This document shows positions 24,882 through 34,221 of a stretch of 64,000 nucleotides of DNA, piece by piece (the stretch's first letter is position 1; each line of letters opens with the position of its first letter). The DNA is taken from the NCBI RefSeq assembly GCF_003387475.1, contig NZ_QUNO01000005.1, positions 62,001 through 126,000 of the forward strand. The letters are read 5' to 3'. A model generated the notes under the pieces. It had not been told where the DNA came from. It searched no databases and worked only from the letters and a program-made list of their open reading frames with translations. The DNA is from Kutzneria buriramensis. Lineage in GTDB: Bacteria > Actinomycetota > Actinomycetes > Mycobacteriales > Pseudonocardiaceae. Made by a program: the position numbers and the translations under genes.

Positions 24882-25631
24882 TCACCGCTTACGCGCCTCG
24901 ATCAGGAACCTCTTGGTGTACGCCACGAGCGGCCCCTCGGCCTGGATCCGCTCATACAACGCCCGTAGCTGCGGCAAGTACTCCTCCACCGTGAACCCGG
25001 GCACGATCCACACCACCTTCCGCAGGAAGTGCACCACCGCCCCCACGTCGAAGAACTCCGCCCGCAGGGACTCCGCCCGCAGATCGACGACCTCCAACCC
25101 GGCCGCCTCCGCCTCCTCCGCCGCCAACGCGGGATCACGGGAGTGGTCGATCTCCAACGGCCCCATCATCGCCTCGGAGACCTCGTGCATCGACCCGGAT
25201 CCGACCTGTTGCGAGAGATACACCCCACCGGGCCGCAGAACCCGTGTCACCTCAACCCAGTCCACCCCGATGGGATGCCGGCTCACGACCAGATCGAACG
25301 ACGAATCCCCGAAGGGCAACGGATCCGTCTCACCGGACTCCACCACCTCGACGCCCCGAGGCTCCAGCAACCGACGCGCGACCGCGAGGCTGGGCGGCCA
25401 CCCCTCGGTCACGACCATCCGCGAGGGCAACGACGCCACCGTGTTCAGCACCTCGCCGCCACCGGTCTGAATGTCCAAAGCGGACTGAACGGATGCCATC
25501 CGCGAGCCGAGAAGGCGCGCGTAGCCCCACGACGGGCGCTGCTCGGTCGCCCGGCCCTCGAACCAGGAGAAATCCCAGCCGTCGACCGGCACCGCCGCGC
25601 CCTCGGCGACGAGTTCATCGAAGGTAGCCAC
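24882..25631 (-). CDS. SAM-dependent methyltransferase
   Basis: About 249 residues with a class I methyltransferase core. ALDIQTGGGEVL is the SAM-binding glycine motif, EPRGVEVVES follows, DPLPFGDSSFDLVVSRHPI is the acidic motif II region, and EVTRVLRPGGVYLSQQVGS is the post-motif strand. The substrate is unknown. The start is uncertain: a GTG at 25631 and a TTG at 25643 are both open and neither has a good ribosome site. It stands alone on the minus strand between the HNH pseudogene and a lyase gene. Confidence 0.8.
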   Translation of the reverse strand: MATFDELVAEGAAVPVDGWDFSWFEGRATEQRPSWGYARLLGSRMASVQSALDIQTGGGEVLNTVASLPSRMVVTEGWPPSLAVARRLLEPRGVEVVESGETDPLPFGDSSFDLVVSRHPIGVDWVEVTRVLRPGGVYLSQQVGSGSMHEVSEAMMGPLEIDHSRDPALAAEEAEAAGLEVVDLRAESLRAEFFDVGAVVHFLRKVVWIVPGFTVEEYLPQLRALYERIQAEGPLVAYTKRFLIEARKR

Positions 25632-25690
25632 GCCTTCACCCAAACACGGCGGGCAACTCGATTTTCGCCGAGGGCGGGCAGTTCACCCGA

Positions 25691-26878
25691 TCAGTTCGGT
25701 TGGTCGCCGTGGGTCAGGGTCTCCCACGCCACGAACAGGATGTTGTCGCCGGCGGGCCGGTTGTTCACGACCAGGGTGCGAGTGTCGGCCATGACGTTCC
25801 CCAGCCGGTTGCCCAGCGCGTTGTACCCGACCTCGGTCACCGGCCCGAGCCCCCGGTGCACGGTCCCGCCGCACAGCCACGACGGCACGGCCGCGCCCAG
25901 CTCGTACTGCGCCTGGAAACCGAGCGCGTAGCGCAGGCGGGTGCCGACGTCCCCGGTGTACAGGTCGTTGCCCTGGATCCGGGACGTCTCGGCCACGTCC
26001 GAGATGGACGCGATGCCGTAGCCGGTGTGGGTGAAGTCGCGGCAGGTCTCCTGGGTCAGGCCGTTGACGAAGGTGCTCTGGCCCTGCCAGTAGCTGACGA
26101 TCTTCGCCTTGGTGTTCAGACCCATGCTGGGCACGGTCTTGGGCAGCGCGCCGTCGCTGGTCAGGTACACGTACGCCGGCACGCGCACCAGGTACTTGGC
26201 CATGGCGGTGTCGTAGTCGGCCTTGTCGTCGAGGAAGACGGAGATCCCGACGGCGGCCTCCATCATGGTCAGTTCCCAGTTGCCGTTGCTGTTGCTGCCC
26301 TTGATCACCACCGGCAGGTAGACGGTGCGCAGCATGCTCTGGAACCGGGACAGGTTGGCCCAGCCACCGCTGTAGGTGTAGCGGATGATCTCGGCCGCCC
26401 GCGGCCACACCGAACCGGCCCAGCCGGTCTGGAGCGGGGCGTTGCTGTTGGTGTGACTGGTGATCACCGCGGACCAGGCGTCCATGATGGAGATGGCCTT
26501 CTTGGCGTACATCGCGTTCTGCGTGACGTACCAGGCCAGGGCGTTGCCGTACGCGGCGAGCGCGTCCTGGCGCTCGTCGGTGCAGCCGAGGTTGGGATTG
26601 GAGTACGGCCCGCACTCGACGACGGAGCGCGGGTGCGGCGCGCGGCTCTGCGACAGCAGCGCGTCGTTCAGCATCGCCTGGTACGCCTGGGTCTGCGGTT
26701 GCGCACCGGCGTTGACCTGTTGCCGCACATGGTCCAGCTGGGCCTTGCCGACCAGCACGCCGGGATGGACGAAGGCGGCGGGCGCGGCGCCGGCTTGCTG
26801 GCCAACGGATCCGACGACCAGCAGCGAGGCGAGCACCGAGAGAATCGAGAGCAGGGATGTGGACACACGTTTGGACAT
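25691..26878 (-). CDS. Secreted alginate-lyase-family protein
   Basis: About 395 residues with a Sec signal peptide (about 1-32, ending QQAGAAPA) and the helical toroid of the alginate lyase/heparinase-like superfamily (PF05426 type). The motifs GNWELTMMEAAVGISVFLDD and CRDFTHTGYGIASISDVAET carry the Asn, Trp, His and Tyr residues used in beta-elimination in that family. The substrate is a uronic-acid polysaccharide, not identified. The ATG at 26878 has GGAG 4 bases upstream. A GtrA gene lies 78 bases upstream on the same strand. Confidence 0.8.
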   Translation of the reverse strand: MSKRVSTSLLSILSVLASLLVVGSVGQQAGAAPAAFVHPGVLVGKAQLDHVRQQVNAGAQPQTQAYQAMLNDALLSQSRAPHPRSVVECGPYSNPNLGCTDERQDALAAYGNALAWYVTQNAMYAKKAISIMDAWSAVITSHTNSNAPLQTGWAGSVWPRAAEIIRYTYSGGWANLSRFQSMLRTVYLPVVIKGSNSNGNWELTMMEAAVGISVFLDDKADYDTAMAKYLVRVPAYVYLTSDGALPKTVPSMGLNTKAKIVSYWQGQSTFVNGLTQETCRDFTHTGYGIASISDVAETSRIQGNDLYTGDVGTRLRYALGFQAQYELGAAVPSWLCGGTVHRGLGPVTEVGYNALGNRLGNVMADTRTLVVNNRPAGDNILFVAWETLTHGDQPN

Positions 26879-26956
26879 GACACTCCTCGGATGGCGGCGG
26901 TGCCTGACCGAGTTGTTGCAGGGGAATGCCAGTCTTAGTGGTCCAGACCACAATCG

Positions 26957-27445
26957 TCAATCCTGAACGGGTTCTTTCCTGAAAACCCAGAACCGGGCGC
27001 CCACATATGTGAACAGGCCGACGCAGCAGGCGGCGCCGACCCGCGCGATCGGGAACGGCACGCCGAGCCAGTTCAGCCAGGTCGTGACGATCGTGGTGAA
27101 CGCGAGGTCGCCCAGCGTGATCGCGGTGAACTTCAGCATCTGGCCGCCGACCGGGGCGTGCGACTTGAAGTTCACGGTCCGGTTCAACACGTAGTTCAGG
27201 CCGAAGGCGCACAGATAGCCGATCGCCACGTCGACCGGCAGCGGCCACTCGGTCCACGCCTTCAGCGCGGCGAGAATGGCCATGTCGATGGCGAACGTGA
27301 AGGTGCCGAGGACGGCGAACCCCACGAACTCGGGCGTGATGAAACGCAGCGACTTCGGCAGCTTCGTCGCCCAGGAGGTGAGCGCGTCGCCGAACCGCTC
27401 CGCACGCGTCTGAGGCGGGGTGGTCTGTGTTGGCACGCCCTCCAT
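26957..27445 (-). CDS. GtrA family membrane protein
   Basis: 162 residues with four predicted transmembrane helices in the GtrA arrangement. The family features FVGFAVLGTFTFAIDMAIL, GYLCAFGLNYVLNRTVNF and the terminal YVGARFWVFRK are visible. GtrA proteins are thought to translocate lipid-linked sugars for cell-envelope glycan modification. The ATG at 27445 is chosen because homologous sequence starts there. It may be co-transcribed with the FGGY gene upstream, 44 bases away. Confidence 0.88.
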   Translation of the reverse strand: MEGVPTQTTPPQTRAERFGDALTSWATKLPKSLRFITPEFVGFAVLGTFTFAIDMAILAALKAWTEWPLPVDVAIGYLCAFGLNYVLNRTVNFKSHAPVGGQMLKFTAITLGDLAFTTIVTTWLNWLGVPFPIARVGAACCVGLFTYVGARFWVFRKEPVQD

Positions 27446-27489
27446 ACTGCCAAGGCTTCCGGCATTGCCGCCGGGGGTTCGCCAAAGGT

Positions 27490-28701
27490 TCAACGAGTGG
27501 TCCCGCTCAACCGCTGCCGCTCGGCCGCGCTGAGCTGGGGATCCGGCAGCACGATGCGCACGGCCGGCCGGGTGCGGGCGGCGGCCTCGATGCCGGGGGT
27601 CAGGCCCAGTGTGCGGGCAGCCAGCAACGCTGCGCCGACGGCGGCCGCCGGCTCGTCGGGGGTGATCTCGGCCGGCACGCCCAGCGCGGTGGCGACGACC
27701 TCCGCGGCCATGGGCACCTTCAACGCCGCCGGATCGATGCGTACGCGCCGAATGCCGGCCCCGGCGGCCTCCAGAGCCTCCCTCGCCGCCACCAGCAGCC
27801 GACCCAGGCCGTCCACGCGAATTGCCGGCGGGGAGTGTCCATCGGTGAGGTCGACGCCCACCGCCCAGACGCCGTCGGCGAGCCGCTGTGTGAACAGGAG
27901 GTCGCTGCTGACCGGCCGGTTGGTCAGCACCGCCAGCACCAGACGTGAACCGAGCCACAGCGCCGCCGTGCCGGGAGTGGTCGCGCCCAGGCCCAGCGCC
28001 GCGAGCGGCAGCCCGGCCGCGCCGACGACCAGCGGCAGCAGCGCGGGCAGCGCCAGCAGCTGGGCCGCCTCCGTCACGAGCGGGACCTGGTCGGTGGGGT
28101 CGGCCAGCGGCGGCAGCTGGGTCGGGCCGATGCCGGCGAGCTCGAGCGCCTTCGGGGACCACTCGGGCTCGGTGACGGCCAGCAGACCGCCGGCGGAGGC
28201 GCAGGAGGTGTCGGCGAGCACCCGGGCGGTCAGGCGGGACAGCACGAAATCCTTGAGTTCACACCATCGGGCGACGCGGGTGAGCAGGTCGGGTCCGTGC
28301 TCGGCGAACCAGGCCAGCCGCACCAGCGGCGAGCCGCCGTGCGGGGTGACGCCGGTGGTGTGCCGCAGCGAGCCGCCGATCCGCCGGGCCAGCGCGCAGG
28401 TCTGCGGGTCGGGGCCGACGAACACCGGTGTCATCGGGCGGTCCAGCTCGTCCAGGCCGACGAGCGTGTCGCCGGAGCCGGCCAGCGCCATGCCGCGGAC
28501 CGGCACCTGTCGGGTCGCGCACAGCTGCACGCAGCGGTCGACGGCCGCGAACACCACGTCCAGAGCGGCGTACGGATCGAGCGTGCCGCGGGGATAGCGC
28601 AGCTGCACGTGGTCCAGAACGGTGAGGTTGTCGCCGAGCACGGCCACCCGGACCGAGTCGGGCCCGACCTCGACCCCGAAGACCGCACCTGCCGCCGTCA
28701 T
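27490..28701 (-). CDS. FGGY carbohydrate kinase-like protein, short and divergent
   Basis: About 403 residues, against roughly 480-500 for typical FGGY kinases. The N-terminal actin-like fold is recognisable (VFGVEVGPDSVRVAVLGD, WCELKDFVLSRLTARVLADTS), but the first motif has Glu where Asp is usual (GVEVG). The C-terminal glycine-rich adenosine-binding motif cannot be found. It may be a degenerate or repurposed kinase. The ATG at 28701 follows GGAGGTGTG. The gene lies upstream of GtrA and downstream of a maleylpyruvate-isomerase-like gene on the same strand. Confidence 0.7.
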   Translation of the reverse strand: MTAAGAVFGVEVGPDSVRVAVLGDNLTVLDHVQLRYPRGTLDPYAALDVVFAAVDRCVQLCATRQVPVRGMALAGSGDTLVGLDELDRPMTPVFVGPDPQTCALARRIGGSLRHTTGVTPHGGSPLVRLAWFAEHGPDLLTRVARWCELKDFVLSRLTARVLADTSCASAGGLLAVTEPEWSPKALELAGIGPTQLPPLADPTDQVPLVTEAAQLLALPALLPLVVGAAGLPLAALGLGATTPGTAALWLGSRLVLAVLTNRPVSSDLLFTQRLADGVWAVGVDLTDGHSPPAIRVDGLGRLLVAAREALEAAGAGIRRVRIDPAALKVPMAAEVVATALGVPAEITPDEPAAAVGAALLAARTLGLTPGIEAAARTRPAVRIVLPDPQLSAAERQRLSGTTR

Positions 28702-28794
28702 CGACACACCTCCGCTCACCGGCCGAACCTCCATCATGGCGGTCTTCTACGCTGCGTAGTGGACGAGTTGACAGCGATGGGCGAAGTGTCCGGG

Positions 28795-29379
28795 TCAATC
28801 CCCGAGCGGGGCGCCGCGCCACCGCCATCCGACCCGCGGCTCTAGCCCGGGCAGCTGCACGCGATTGGTCGCCCAGAGCAACGCGGTCCACGGCTCGGCG
28901 TCCACGTGGACCTCGGGGAACATCCGCTCGAGGGTGCGGGCGCAGACGTCGGCCGGCGGCGTCAGCGTGACGCCCAGGCCGCGGGCGATGTCCTCGCCGT
29001 GCACGAGGATCTCGACGATGCCCATCCCGGCGAATCCCTCGGGGTCGGCCATGCCGGTCGGGTGGTAGGCGCGGACCTCCTCGCCGGTCGTGCGCACGGT
29101 GGCGGCGAGCAGTCCCGCGCCCGTCACGGCGAACTCCAGCGCGTCGGCGACGGTCGCCTGCGGCATGAGCGCCGCCTCGAAGGCGACGTAGCGGTCGGAC
29201 CGGCGAGTGAGCAGCTGCGCGGCGTAGGAGAGCACGCAGTCGCCGAGGTGCTCGGCGGTGCGGAAGGCGTTCAGCTCTCCGGTGCCGGTCGCAACGGTCC
29301 AGTCGCGGTCGACGACGGGCGCCAATGCGGCGGACAGGGCGGCGGTGGCGGCGTCCAGATCGGATGCGGTGACGGGCAT
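28795..29379 (-). CDS. Maleylpyruvate isomerase family / DinB-like mycothiol-dependent protein
   Basis: 194 residues forming a four-helix bundle of the MDMPI/DinB_2 type. AEHLGDCVLSYAAQLL provides the first metal His, and EILVHGEDIARGLGV supplies the conserved HxxDxxR-like segment. Members use mycothiol or bind metal, and most have unknown substrates. It is a single gene with a divergent Tat-protein gene about 280 bases away. The intergenic space is relatively AT-rich and should hold both promoters. Confidence 0.8.
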   Translation of the reverse strand: MPVTASDLDAATAALSAALAPVVDRDWTVATGTGELNAFRTAEHLGDCVLSYAAQLLTRRSDRYVAFEAALMPQATVADALEFAVTGAGLLAATVRTTGEEVRAYHPTGMADPEGFAGMGIVEILVHGEDIARGLGVTLTPPADVCARTLERMFPEVHVDAEPWTALLWATNRVQLPGLEPRVGWRWRGAPLGD

Positions 29380-29662
29380 GCCGACACCCTACCTAGGAAT
29401 ACCTAGGTGTTCGCGCCACACGATTCCTAAGTAATTCGAGCCAGCCTGAACGGACGCATTCGACAGGCCTTTCGGACGTTTGAACCGGACAGACCCGGGC
29501 GTACACTCGGCAATACCAATTTCCAACCCTGCATCAGCACGTGAGGAAGTATTCTCGTCAATTCCTTCCGTGTCCATCTCCGCGGAGGTGTACGTGCCCG
29601 AAGAATTCGCACCGGCGCGCTGTCCGATGGCCGACCCGCGGTCCGCGGCGAAGGCGACGCCG

Positions 29663-31153
29663 ATGGCCCCCATACTAGGTAAACCCGTTTCTCGGCGAAC
29701 GCTGATGCGGACCGCCGGCGCTATCACCGGCGCCCTCGGCACGCTGGCGATACTCCAGGACGGCGCGCTCGTGCCGCAGCGGCTCGCGATGGCGGACCCG
29801 GCGACGTCCTTCCCGGACATACAGTTCGACCTGGGGCCGTTCTCGCCGCCCGCGGTCACCTACGACGGCATTCCGATCGGCATGCCGCCGGTGCACACCG
29901 TGTTTCTCACCGCGACGCTGGCACGCACCCCGTCCAAGGCCGACCAGTCGCGGATGGAATCGGCGCTGCGCACCATCGAGGCGAACTACCCGTACGCGCC
30001 GGCCGGCATTTTCACGCACGTCGCCTACAGCGACAACTACTTCAACCGGCTGCCGGCGAGCCTGGTCAACGCGAACATGCCGAGAACCCTGTCCGGCAAC
30101 CAACCCGTGCTGAAGCGCGCGGTGCCGGCGCCCACCGATGTGGCGCCCGGCAACCACGTGCTGCAACTGCGCCGGGACGAGTTCAACGTGCCGGTTCGCA
30201 TGGAGAGCAACGACGTGCTGTTCACCGTGCGCGGCGACGACCCGTCGTACGTGGCGGACGTGGTGCAGTGGCTGTCCGGCAGCAACCGGCTGGTCGGCCG
30301 CACGATCAACTCGCCGCGGTTCGACGCCGGCATGAAGATCACGTCCTCGCGGGCGATGTTCGTGCAGATCGGACTCCCCCGCTACATCGCGGCCAACGCC
30401 GGCACCTCGTACGCGACGTTCGTGAACTCGGACTCGCCGATGTGGATGGGCTTCGCCGACCAGCAGGTCGGGGCGGCCGCGCCGGCGTCGGACGTGACCT
30501 TCCTCGGCGACCACGGCATCCACCTGAGCAACGCCACCGCCGGGTCCTACTTCGACAACGGCGCCATCCAGCACCTCTCGCACGTGCTGCTGGACCTGGA
30601 GCAGTTCTACGTCGACGGGCGCGACCCGGCGGACGGCCCCGACACCCGGGAGCCGTTCGACGAGCGGGTGCAGTACATGTTCCACTCGCCGCCGGTCGTC
30701 GAGCAGGACCCGAACGACCCGTTCTACAACGGCGGCGGCCCGAAGAACCTGACCATGCAGGGCGCGATGCTGCCCAACCAGTTCCACGGGCCCGGCTACG
30801 CCGAGCAGAGCGCCCAGCAGTTCGGGCGCATGGGCCACCTGTCCACGTTGCACCGGTCCAGCCGGACCGCGGACGGCCGGCCGATCCACATCCGCATCGA
30901 CGGCCCCGGCTTCGACGCGATGGACACCACGACCGGCTGCAACACGGCGAAGCTCCAGTTCTCGGGCTTCTTCCCGAGCGCTGACTTCTTCTCCACCATG
31001 CGGGCCAACACCTCGGCGATCGACCTGCTGCTCAAGTACAACCTGGACGAGGAGGACCACGGCCTGGAGCGGTTCACCACGGCCACCCGGCGGCAGAACT
31101 ACCTGATCCCGCCGCGGCGCCACCGCGCCTTCCCACTCATCGAACTCACCTGA
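29663..31153 (+). CDS. Tat-exported DUF7405-like protein (Dyp-peroxidase-like fold suspected)
   Basis: About 496 residues. A twin-arginine signal (VSRRTLMRTAGAITGALG) lies at about residues 9-35 from the ATG at 29663, which has GAAGG 8 bases upstream; the frame is open back to 29480. The body contains paired ferredoxin-like segments (VHTVFLTATLARTPSK, DVLFTVRGDD, YMGF-like MWMGFADQQ) and the HLSHVLLDLEQFY strand seen in DUF7405 proteins, which resemble Dyp-type peroxidases. Heme binding is not shown. Export with a folded cofactor would fit the Tat signal. It is monocistronic, ending at a strong hairpin. Confidence 0.65.
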   Translation: MAPILGKPVSRRTLMRTAGAITGALGTLAILQDGALVPQRLAMADPATSFPDIQFDLGPFSPPAVTYDGIPIGMPPVHTVFLTATLARTPSKADQSRMESALRTIEANYPYAPAGIFTHVAYSDNYFNRLPASLVNANMPRTLSGNQPVLKRAVPAPTDVAPGNHVLQLRRDEFNVPVRMESNDVLFTVRGDDPSYVADVVQWLSGSNRLVGRTINSPRFDAGMKITSSRAMFVQIGLPRYIAANAGTSYATFVNSDSPMWMGFADQQVGAAAPASDVTFLGDHGIHLSNATAGSYFDNGAIQHLSHVLLDLEQFYVDGRDPADGPDTREPFDERVQYMFHSPPVVEQDPNDPFYNGGGPKNLTMQGAMLPNQFHGPGYAEQSAQQFGRMGHLSTLHRSSRTADGRPIHIRIDGPGFDAMDTTTGCNTAKLQFSGFFPSADFFSTMRANTSAIDLLLKYNLDEEDHGLERFTTATRRQNYLIPPRRHRAFPLIELT

Positions 31154-31165
31154 TCCGACCGGAAT

Positions 31166-31218
31166 GCAGGGAAGGACGCCTTACCCTCGTTGACCGAGGG
31201 TAAGGCGTCCTTCCCTGC
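31166..31218. terminator. Perfect 24-bp bidirectional terminator
   Basis: A 24-bp exact stem (31166-31189 with 31195-31218) encloses a TTGAC loop and lies between two convergent genes. A second smaller hairpin, GGGCCCC/GGGGCCC, follows at about 31226-31248. Confidence 0.9.
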
Positions 31219-31262
31219 GTCAGGCCGGGCCCCGGAGGGGGTCGGGGCCCGGGGTTCGGGGG

Positions 31263-31862
31263 TCAGTTTCCTTGGGGCTGCTGGCCCTGCTGGCCGCCGC
31301 GGCCGGGGCCGAACTGCTGGTCGCTGACGCTTGTCGCGGTGCCGGAGCTCCCGGACAGCTTGGCGATGATCGTCACCGTGGTGCCGGTCTTCAGGTCGGT
31401 CACCTTCTCGTTCCCCTCGTCGACCTGCGTCGAGGAGTCGATCACGTACGTCTGCGTGTAGCCGTCGACGCTCTTGGCGGTGATCGACGTGGCGCTGACG
31501 GCGGTGATCTCGCCGGTCTGCATCCGCTCGGTCACGTAGCTGCCGTTGTCGGACACGGTGAAGTCGCCGTGCAGAGCGGAGAACAACCCGCCCATGCCCC
31601 CGCCCCGGCCACCACCGAATCCGCCCCCGCCACCGGCCCCGAAACCACCGCCGGGACCACCCTGGGTGGCGGCGCTGGCCGTGCTGCCGGCGAGCTTGGA
31701 GATGCCGTAGCCGCCACCGGCGGCCACCACGGCGGCGACGGCGACCACCGCCGCGGTCTTGCCCGCGGACCAACGCTTCGGTTGCGGGGCCCCGGCGGGC
31801 GCCGCCGGCGGCGGTGCGCCCCAGACCGGCTCGGTGCCTTCGGCGGGCTGCTGGGTGTCCAT
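31263..31862 (-). CDS. Membrane-anchored glycine-rich protein with DUF5666-like domain
   Basis: 199 residues: a Pro-rich cytoplasmic N-terminus (1-30), one transmembrane helix (about 35-55), a glycine-rich GGGFGGGRGGGMGG tract (about 67-95) and an exposed beta-rich DUF5666-like domain with repeated GEITAVSATSITAKSVDG and VTDLKTGTTVTII strands. GGAGG 6 bases before the ATG at 31862 sets the start. It is divergent from the response regulator gene. The Gly-rich tract resembles that in the GT39 enzyme of the same locus, so the two may act on the same envelope component. Confidence 0.75.
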   Translation of the reverse strand: MDTQQPAEGTEPVWGAPPPAAPAGAPQPKRWSAGKTAAVVAVAAVVAAGGGYGISKLAGSTASAATQGGPGGGFGAGGGGGFGGGRGGGMGGLFSALHGDFTVSDNGSYVTERMQTGEITAVSATSITAKSVDGYTQTYVIDSSTQVDEGNEKVTDLKTGTTVTIIAKLSGSSGTATSVSDQQFGPGRGGQQGQQPQGN

Positions 31863-32019
31863 CGTCTTCCTCCTGCGTTCGGGCTTGTGACAGCCACCCT
31901 GGCCACCGCCGCTGTGCGCGAGCTGTGCGCACTGTGCGCACATCCTGTGAGCGAGCCGCACAGGTGATACACAGGAACCACACAGCGTCGGCAAAGTCGC
32001 CGGCCACAGGATGGGAACC

Positions 32020-32736
32020 ATGAACGGCGAACTCAGGCGCGCGGACGGCAGCCAGCTGCGGGTGCTCGTGGTGGACGACGAGACGTCCCTGGCCGAGCTG
32101 GTGAGCATGGCGCTGCGCTTCGAGGGCTGGTCGGTGCGCTGCGCGGCGGACGGCGTGTCCGCGGTCCGCGAGGCCAAGCAGTTCCGGCCGGACGCCGTGG
32201 TGCTGGACATCATGCTGCCCGATCTGGACGGCCTGGAGGTGCTGCGCCGGGTCCGGACCGACCAGCCCGAGGTGCCGGTGCTGTTCCTGACGGCCAAGGA
32301 CGCCGTGGAGGACCGGATCGCCGGCCTGACGGTCGGCGGCGACGACTACGTCACCAAGCCGTTCAGTGTGGAGGAACTCGTGCTGCGGGTGCGGTCGCTG
32401 CTGCGCCGCAGCAACGCCGTCGCCTCGCCCACCAGCTCGCAGCTGGTCGTCGGCGAGCTGACCCTGGACGAGGACAGCCGCGAGGTGCGCCGCGCCGGCG
32501 ACGAGATCCAGCTGACCGCCACCGAGTTCGAGCTGCTGCGCTACCTGATGCGCAACCCGCGCCGGGTGCTGAGCAAGGCGCAGATCCTGGACCGGGTCTG
32601 GGAGTACGACTTCGGCGGCCAGGCCAACATCGTCGAGCTGTACATCTCCTACCTGCGCAAGAAGATCGACGCCGGCCGCGAGCCGATGATCCACACCATG
32701 CGCGGCGCCGGCTATGTCCTCCGTCCCACGGGCTGA
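32020..32736 (+). CDS. OmpR-family response regulator
   Basis: About 238 residues. The receiver domain (about 12-125) has acidic residues in VLVVDDE, phospho-acceptor Asp63 in VVLDIMLPD, Thr in LFLTAKD and Lys in YVTKPF. The C-terminal winged helix (about 145-236) ends with the canonical YISYLRKKID and GAGYVLR. It overlaps the kinase gene by 23 bases, so the two are made together. The likely targets are the divergent DUF5666-like gene and the downstream GT39 gene. The ATG at 32020 is preferred over 32011 by ribosome-site spacing. Confidence 0.93.
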   Translation: MNGELRRADGSQLRVLVVDDETSLAELVSMALRFEGWSVRCAADGVSAVREAKQFRPDAVVLDIMLPDLDGLEVLRRVRTDQPEVPVLFLTAKDAVEDRIAGLTVGGDDYVTKPFSVEELVLRVRSLLRRSNAVASPTSSQLVVGELTLDEDSREVRRAGDEIQLTATEFELLRYLMRNPRRVLSKAQILDRVWEYDFGGQANIVELYISYLRKKIDAGREPMIHTMRGAGYVLRPTG

Positions 32737-34180
32737 CCGCCGACGTCGCTGGACCCTGCGGCGCAAGCTCGTCGTCGCGGTGGTCCTGCTGCTGACGGTC
32801 GTGCTGCTCGCCGTCGGCCTGATCGGCGAGGTGTTCATCCAGCGGACGCTCGTCGCGCAGGTGGACAGCCAGCTCCAGCAGGCCAACAACCGCGGCGGCC
32901 ACGGCCCGGGCGGCGACGGACCGCACGGGCCGCGGCCGGATCTCTACCACTGCGGCACGAACGACCAGTCGCAGGCGCTGCCGCCGGGCCTGGGCCCGTG
33001 GGCGCTGGGCGTCAACGGCCAGGACGCGGCCGTGCTCAACCAATACGTCTGCCCGACGCCGCTGGCCGCCAACCAGCTCGCGGCCCTGGCCAAGGCGCCG
33101 TCGAACGGCCTGCCGACCACCGTGAGCGTGCCGGGTCTCGGCGACTACCGAGTGATCTCCAGCAACGACGGCGCGAACGTCATCGGCCTGCCGCTCAACG
33201 ACGTCGACCACACCCTGGACAGCATCAGCGTCGCGCTGCTGGTGATCGCCGCGACCGGGCTGGTGGTCGCGGCCACGGCCGGCGCGGTGATCATCCGTGC
33301 CGCGCTGCGGCCGCTTGACCGGGTGGCGGCGACCGCGACGCGGGTCGGCGAGCTGCCGCTGGACCGGGGCGAAGTCGCGCTGTCCGTACGGGTTCCCGAG
33401 CAGGACACCGATCCCCGCACCGAGGTCGGCAAGGTCGGCGCGGCGCTGAACCGGATGCTCGGCCACGTGGCTTCCGCGCTGAACGTCCGCCAGGAGAGCG
33501 AGACCCGGGTCCGGCAGTTCGTCGCCGACGCCAGCCACGAGCTGCGCACCCCGCTGGCCGCGATCCGCGGCTACGCCGAGCTGTCCGGCCGCTACGCCGC
33601 CCAAGTGCCGCCGGACGTGTCGCACGCGATGCGGCGCATCCAGTCCGAGTCCACCAGGATGACCTCGCTCGTCGAGGAACTGCTGCTGCTGGCCAGATTG
33701 GACGCCGGGCGGCCGCTCGCCCGGGAGCCCGTCGACCTGTCCCGCCTCGTGGTCGACGCCGTCAGCGACGCCCGCGTGACGAGCCGGGACCACCGCTGGC
33801 AGCTGGCGATTCCCGGCGAGCCGGTGGCCGTGCTCGGCGACAGCCAGGCGCTGCACCAGGTTCTGCTCAACCTGCTCGGCAACGCCCGCGCGCACACGCC
33901 GCCGGGCACCACCGTGATCACCGGGATCCACAACGGAAATCCCGGCGAGATCGTGTTGGAGGTCGCCGACGACGGGCCGGGGATTCCCGCCGAGTTGCAG
34001 CCGGAGGTGTTCGAGCGGTTCGCCCGCGGCGACGGCTCGCGCTCGCGGGCGTCCGGCGGCACCGGGCTGGGGTTGTCCATCGTCGCCGCGATCGTCACCG
34101 CGCACGGCGGCGAGGTCGCGCTGGACAGCCGGCCGGGCCGGACCGTGTTCACGGTGCGGCTCACAGCCGCCGCACAGTGA
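32714..34180 (+). CDS. Membrane sensor histidine kinase
   Basis: 488 residues: transmembrane helix 1 (about 19-43), an extracellular sensor of about 125 residues with two cysteines (Cys80 and Cys113) that could form a disulfide, helix 2 (about 171-195), HAMP, the phospho-acceptor His275 in DASHELRTPL, and an HATPase domain with NLLGNARAHTP, VADDGPGIP and GGTGLGLSIV. The sensor also carries a Gly/His/Pro-rich stretch. It is the cognate partner of the overlapping response regulator. The signal is unknown. Confidence 0.93.
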   Translation: MSSVPRADRRRRWTLRRKLVVAVVLLLTVVLLAVGLIGEVFIQRTLVAQVDSQLQQANNRGGHGPGGDGPHGPRPDLYHCGTNDQSQALPPGLGPWALGVNGQDAAVLNQYVCPTPLAANQLAALAKAPSNGLPTTVSVPGLGDYRVISSNDGANVIGLPLNDVDHTLDSISVALLVIAATGLVVAATAGAVIIRAALRPLDRVAATATRVGELPLDRGEVALSVRVPEQDTDPRTEVGKVGAALNRMLGHVASALNVRQESETRVRQFVADASHELRTPLAAIRGYAELSGRYAAQVPPDVSHAMRRIQSESTRMTSLVEELLLLARLDAGRPLAREPVDLSRLVVDAVSDARVTSRDHRWQLAIPGEPVAVLGDSQALHQVLLNLLGNARAHTPPGTTVITGIHNGNPGEIVLEVADDGPGIPAELQPEVFERFARGDGSRSRASGGTGLGLSIVAAIVTAHGGEVALDSRPGRTVFTVRLTAAAQ

Positions 34181-34221
34181 TCACACACAGGCGGCACAGC
34201 GCCCGCCCCGAGGCTGGTGCC

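Noticed and set aside
29389-29859. Minus-strand frame of 156 codons overlapping the Tat protein start
   Set aside because: It lies antisense to the twin-arginine signal of a better supported gene and across a likely promoter region.
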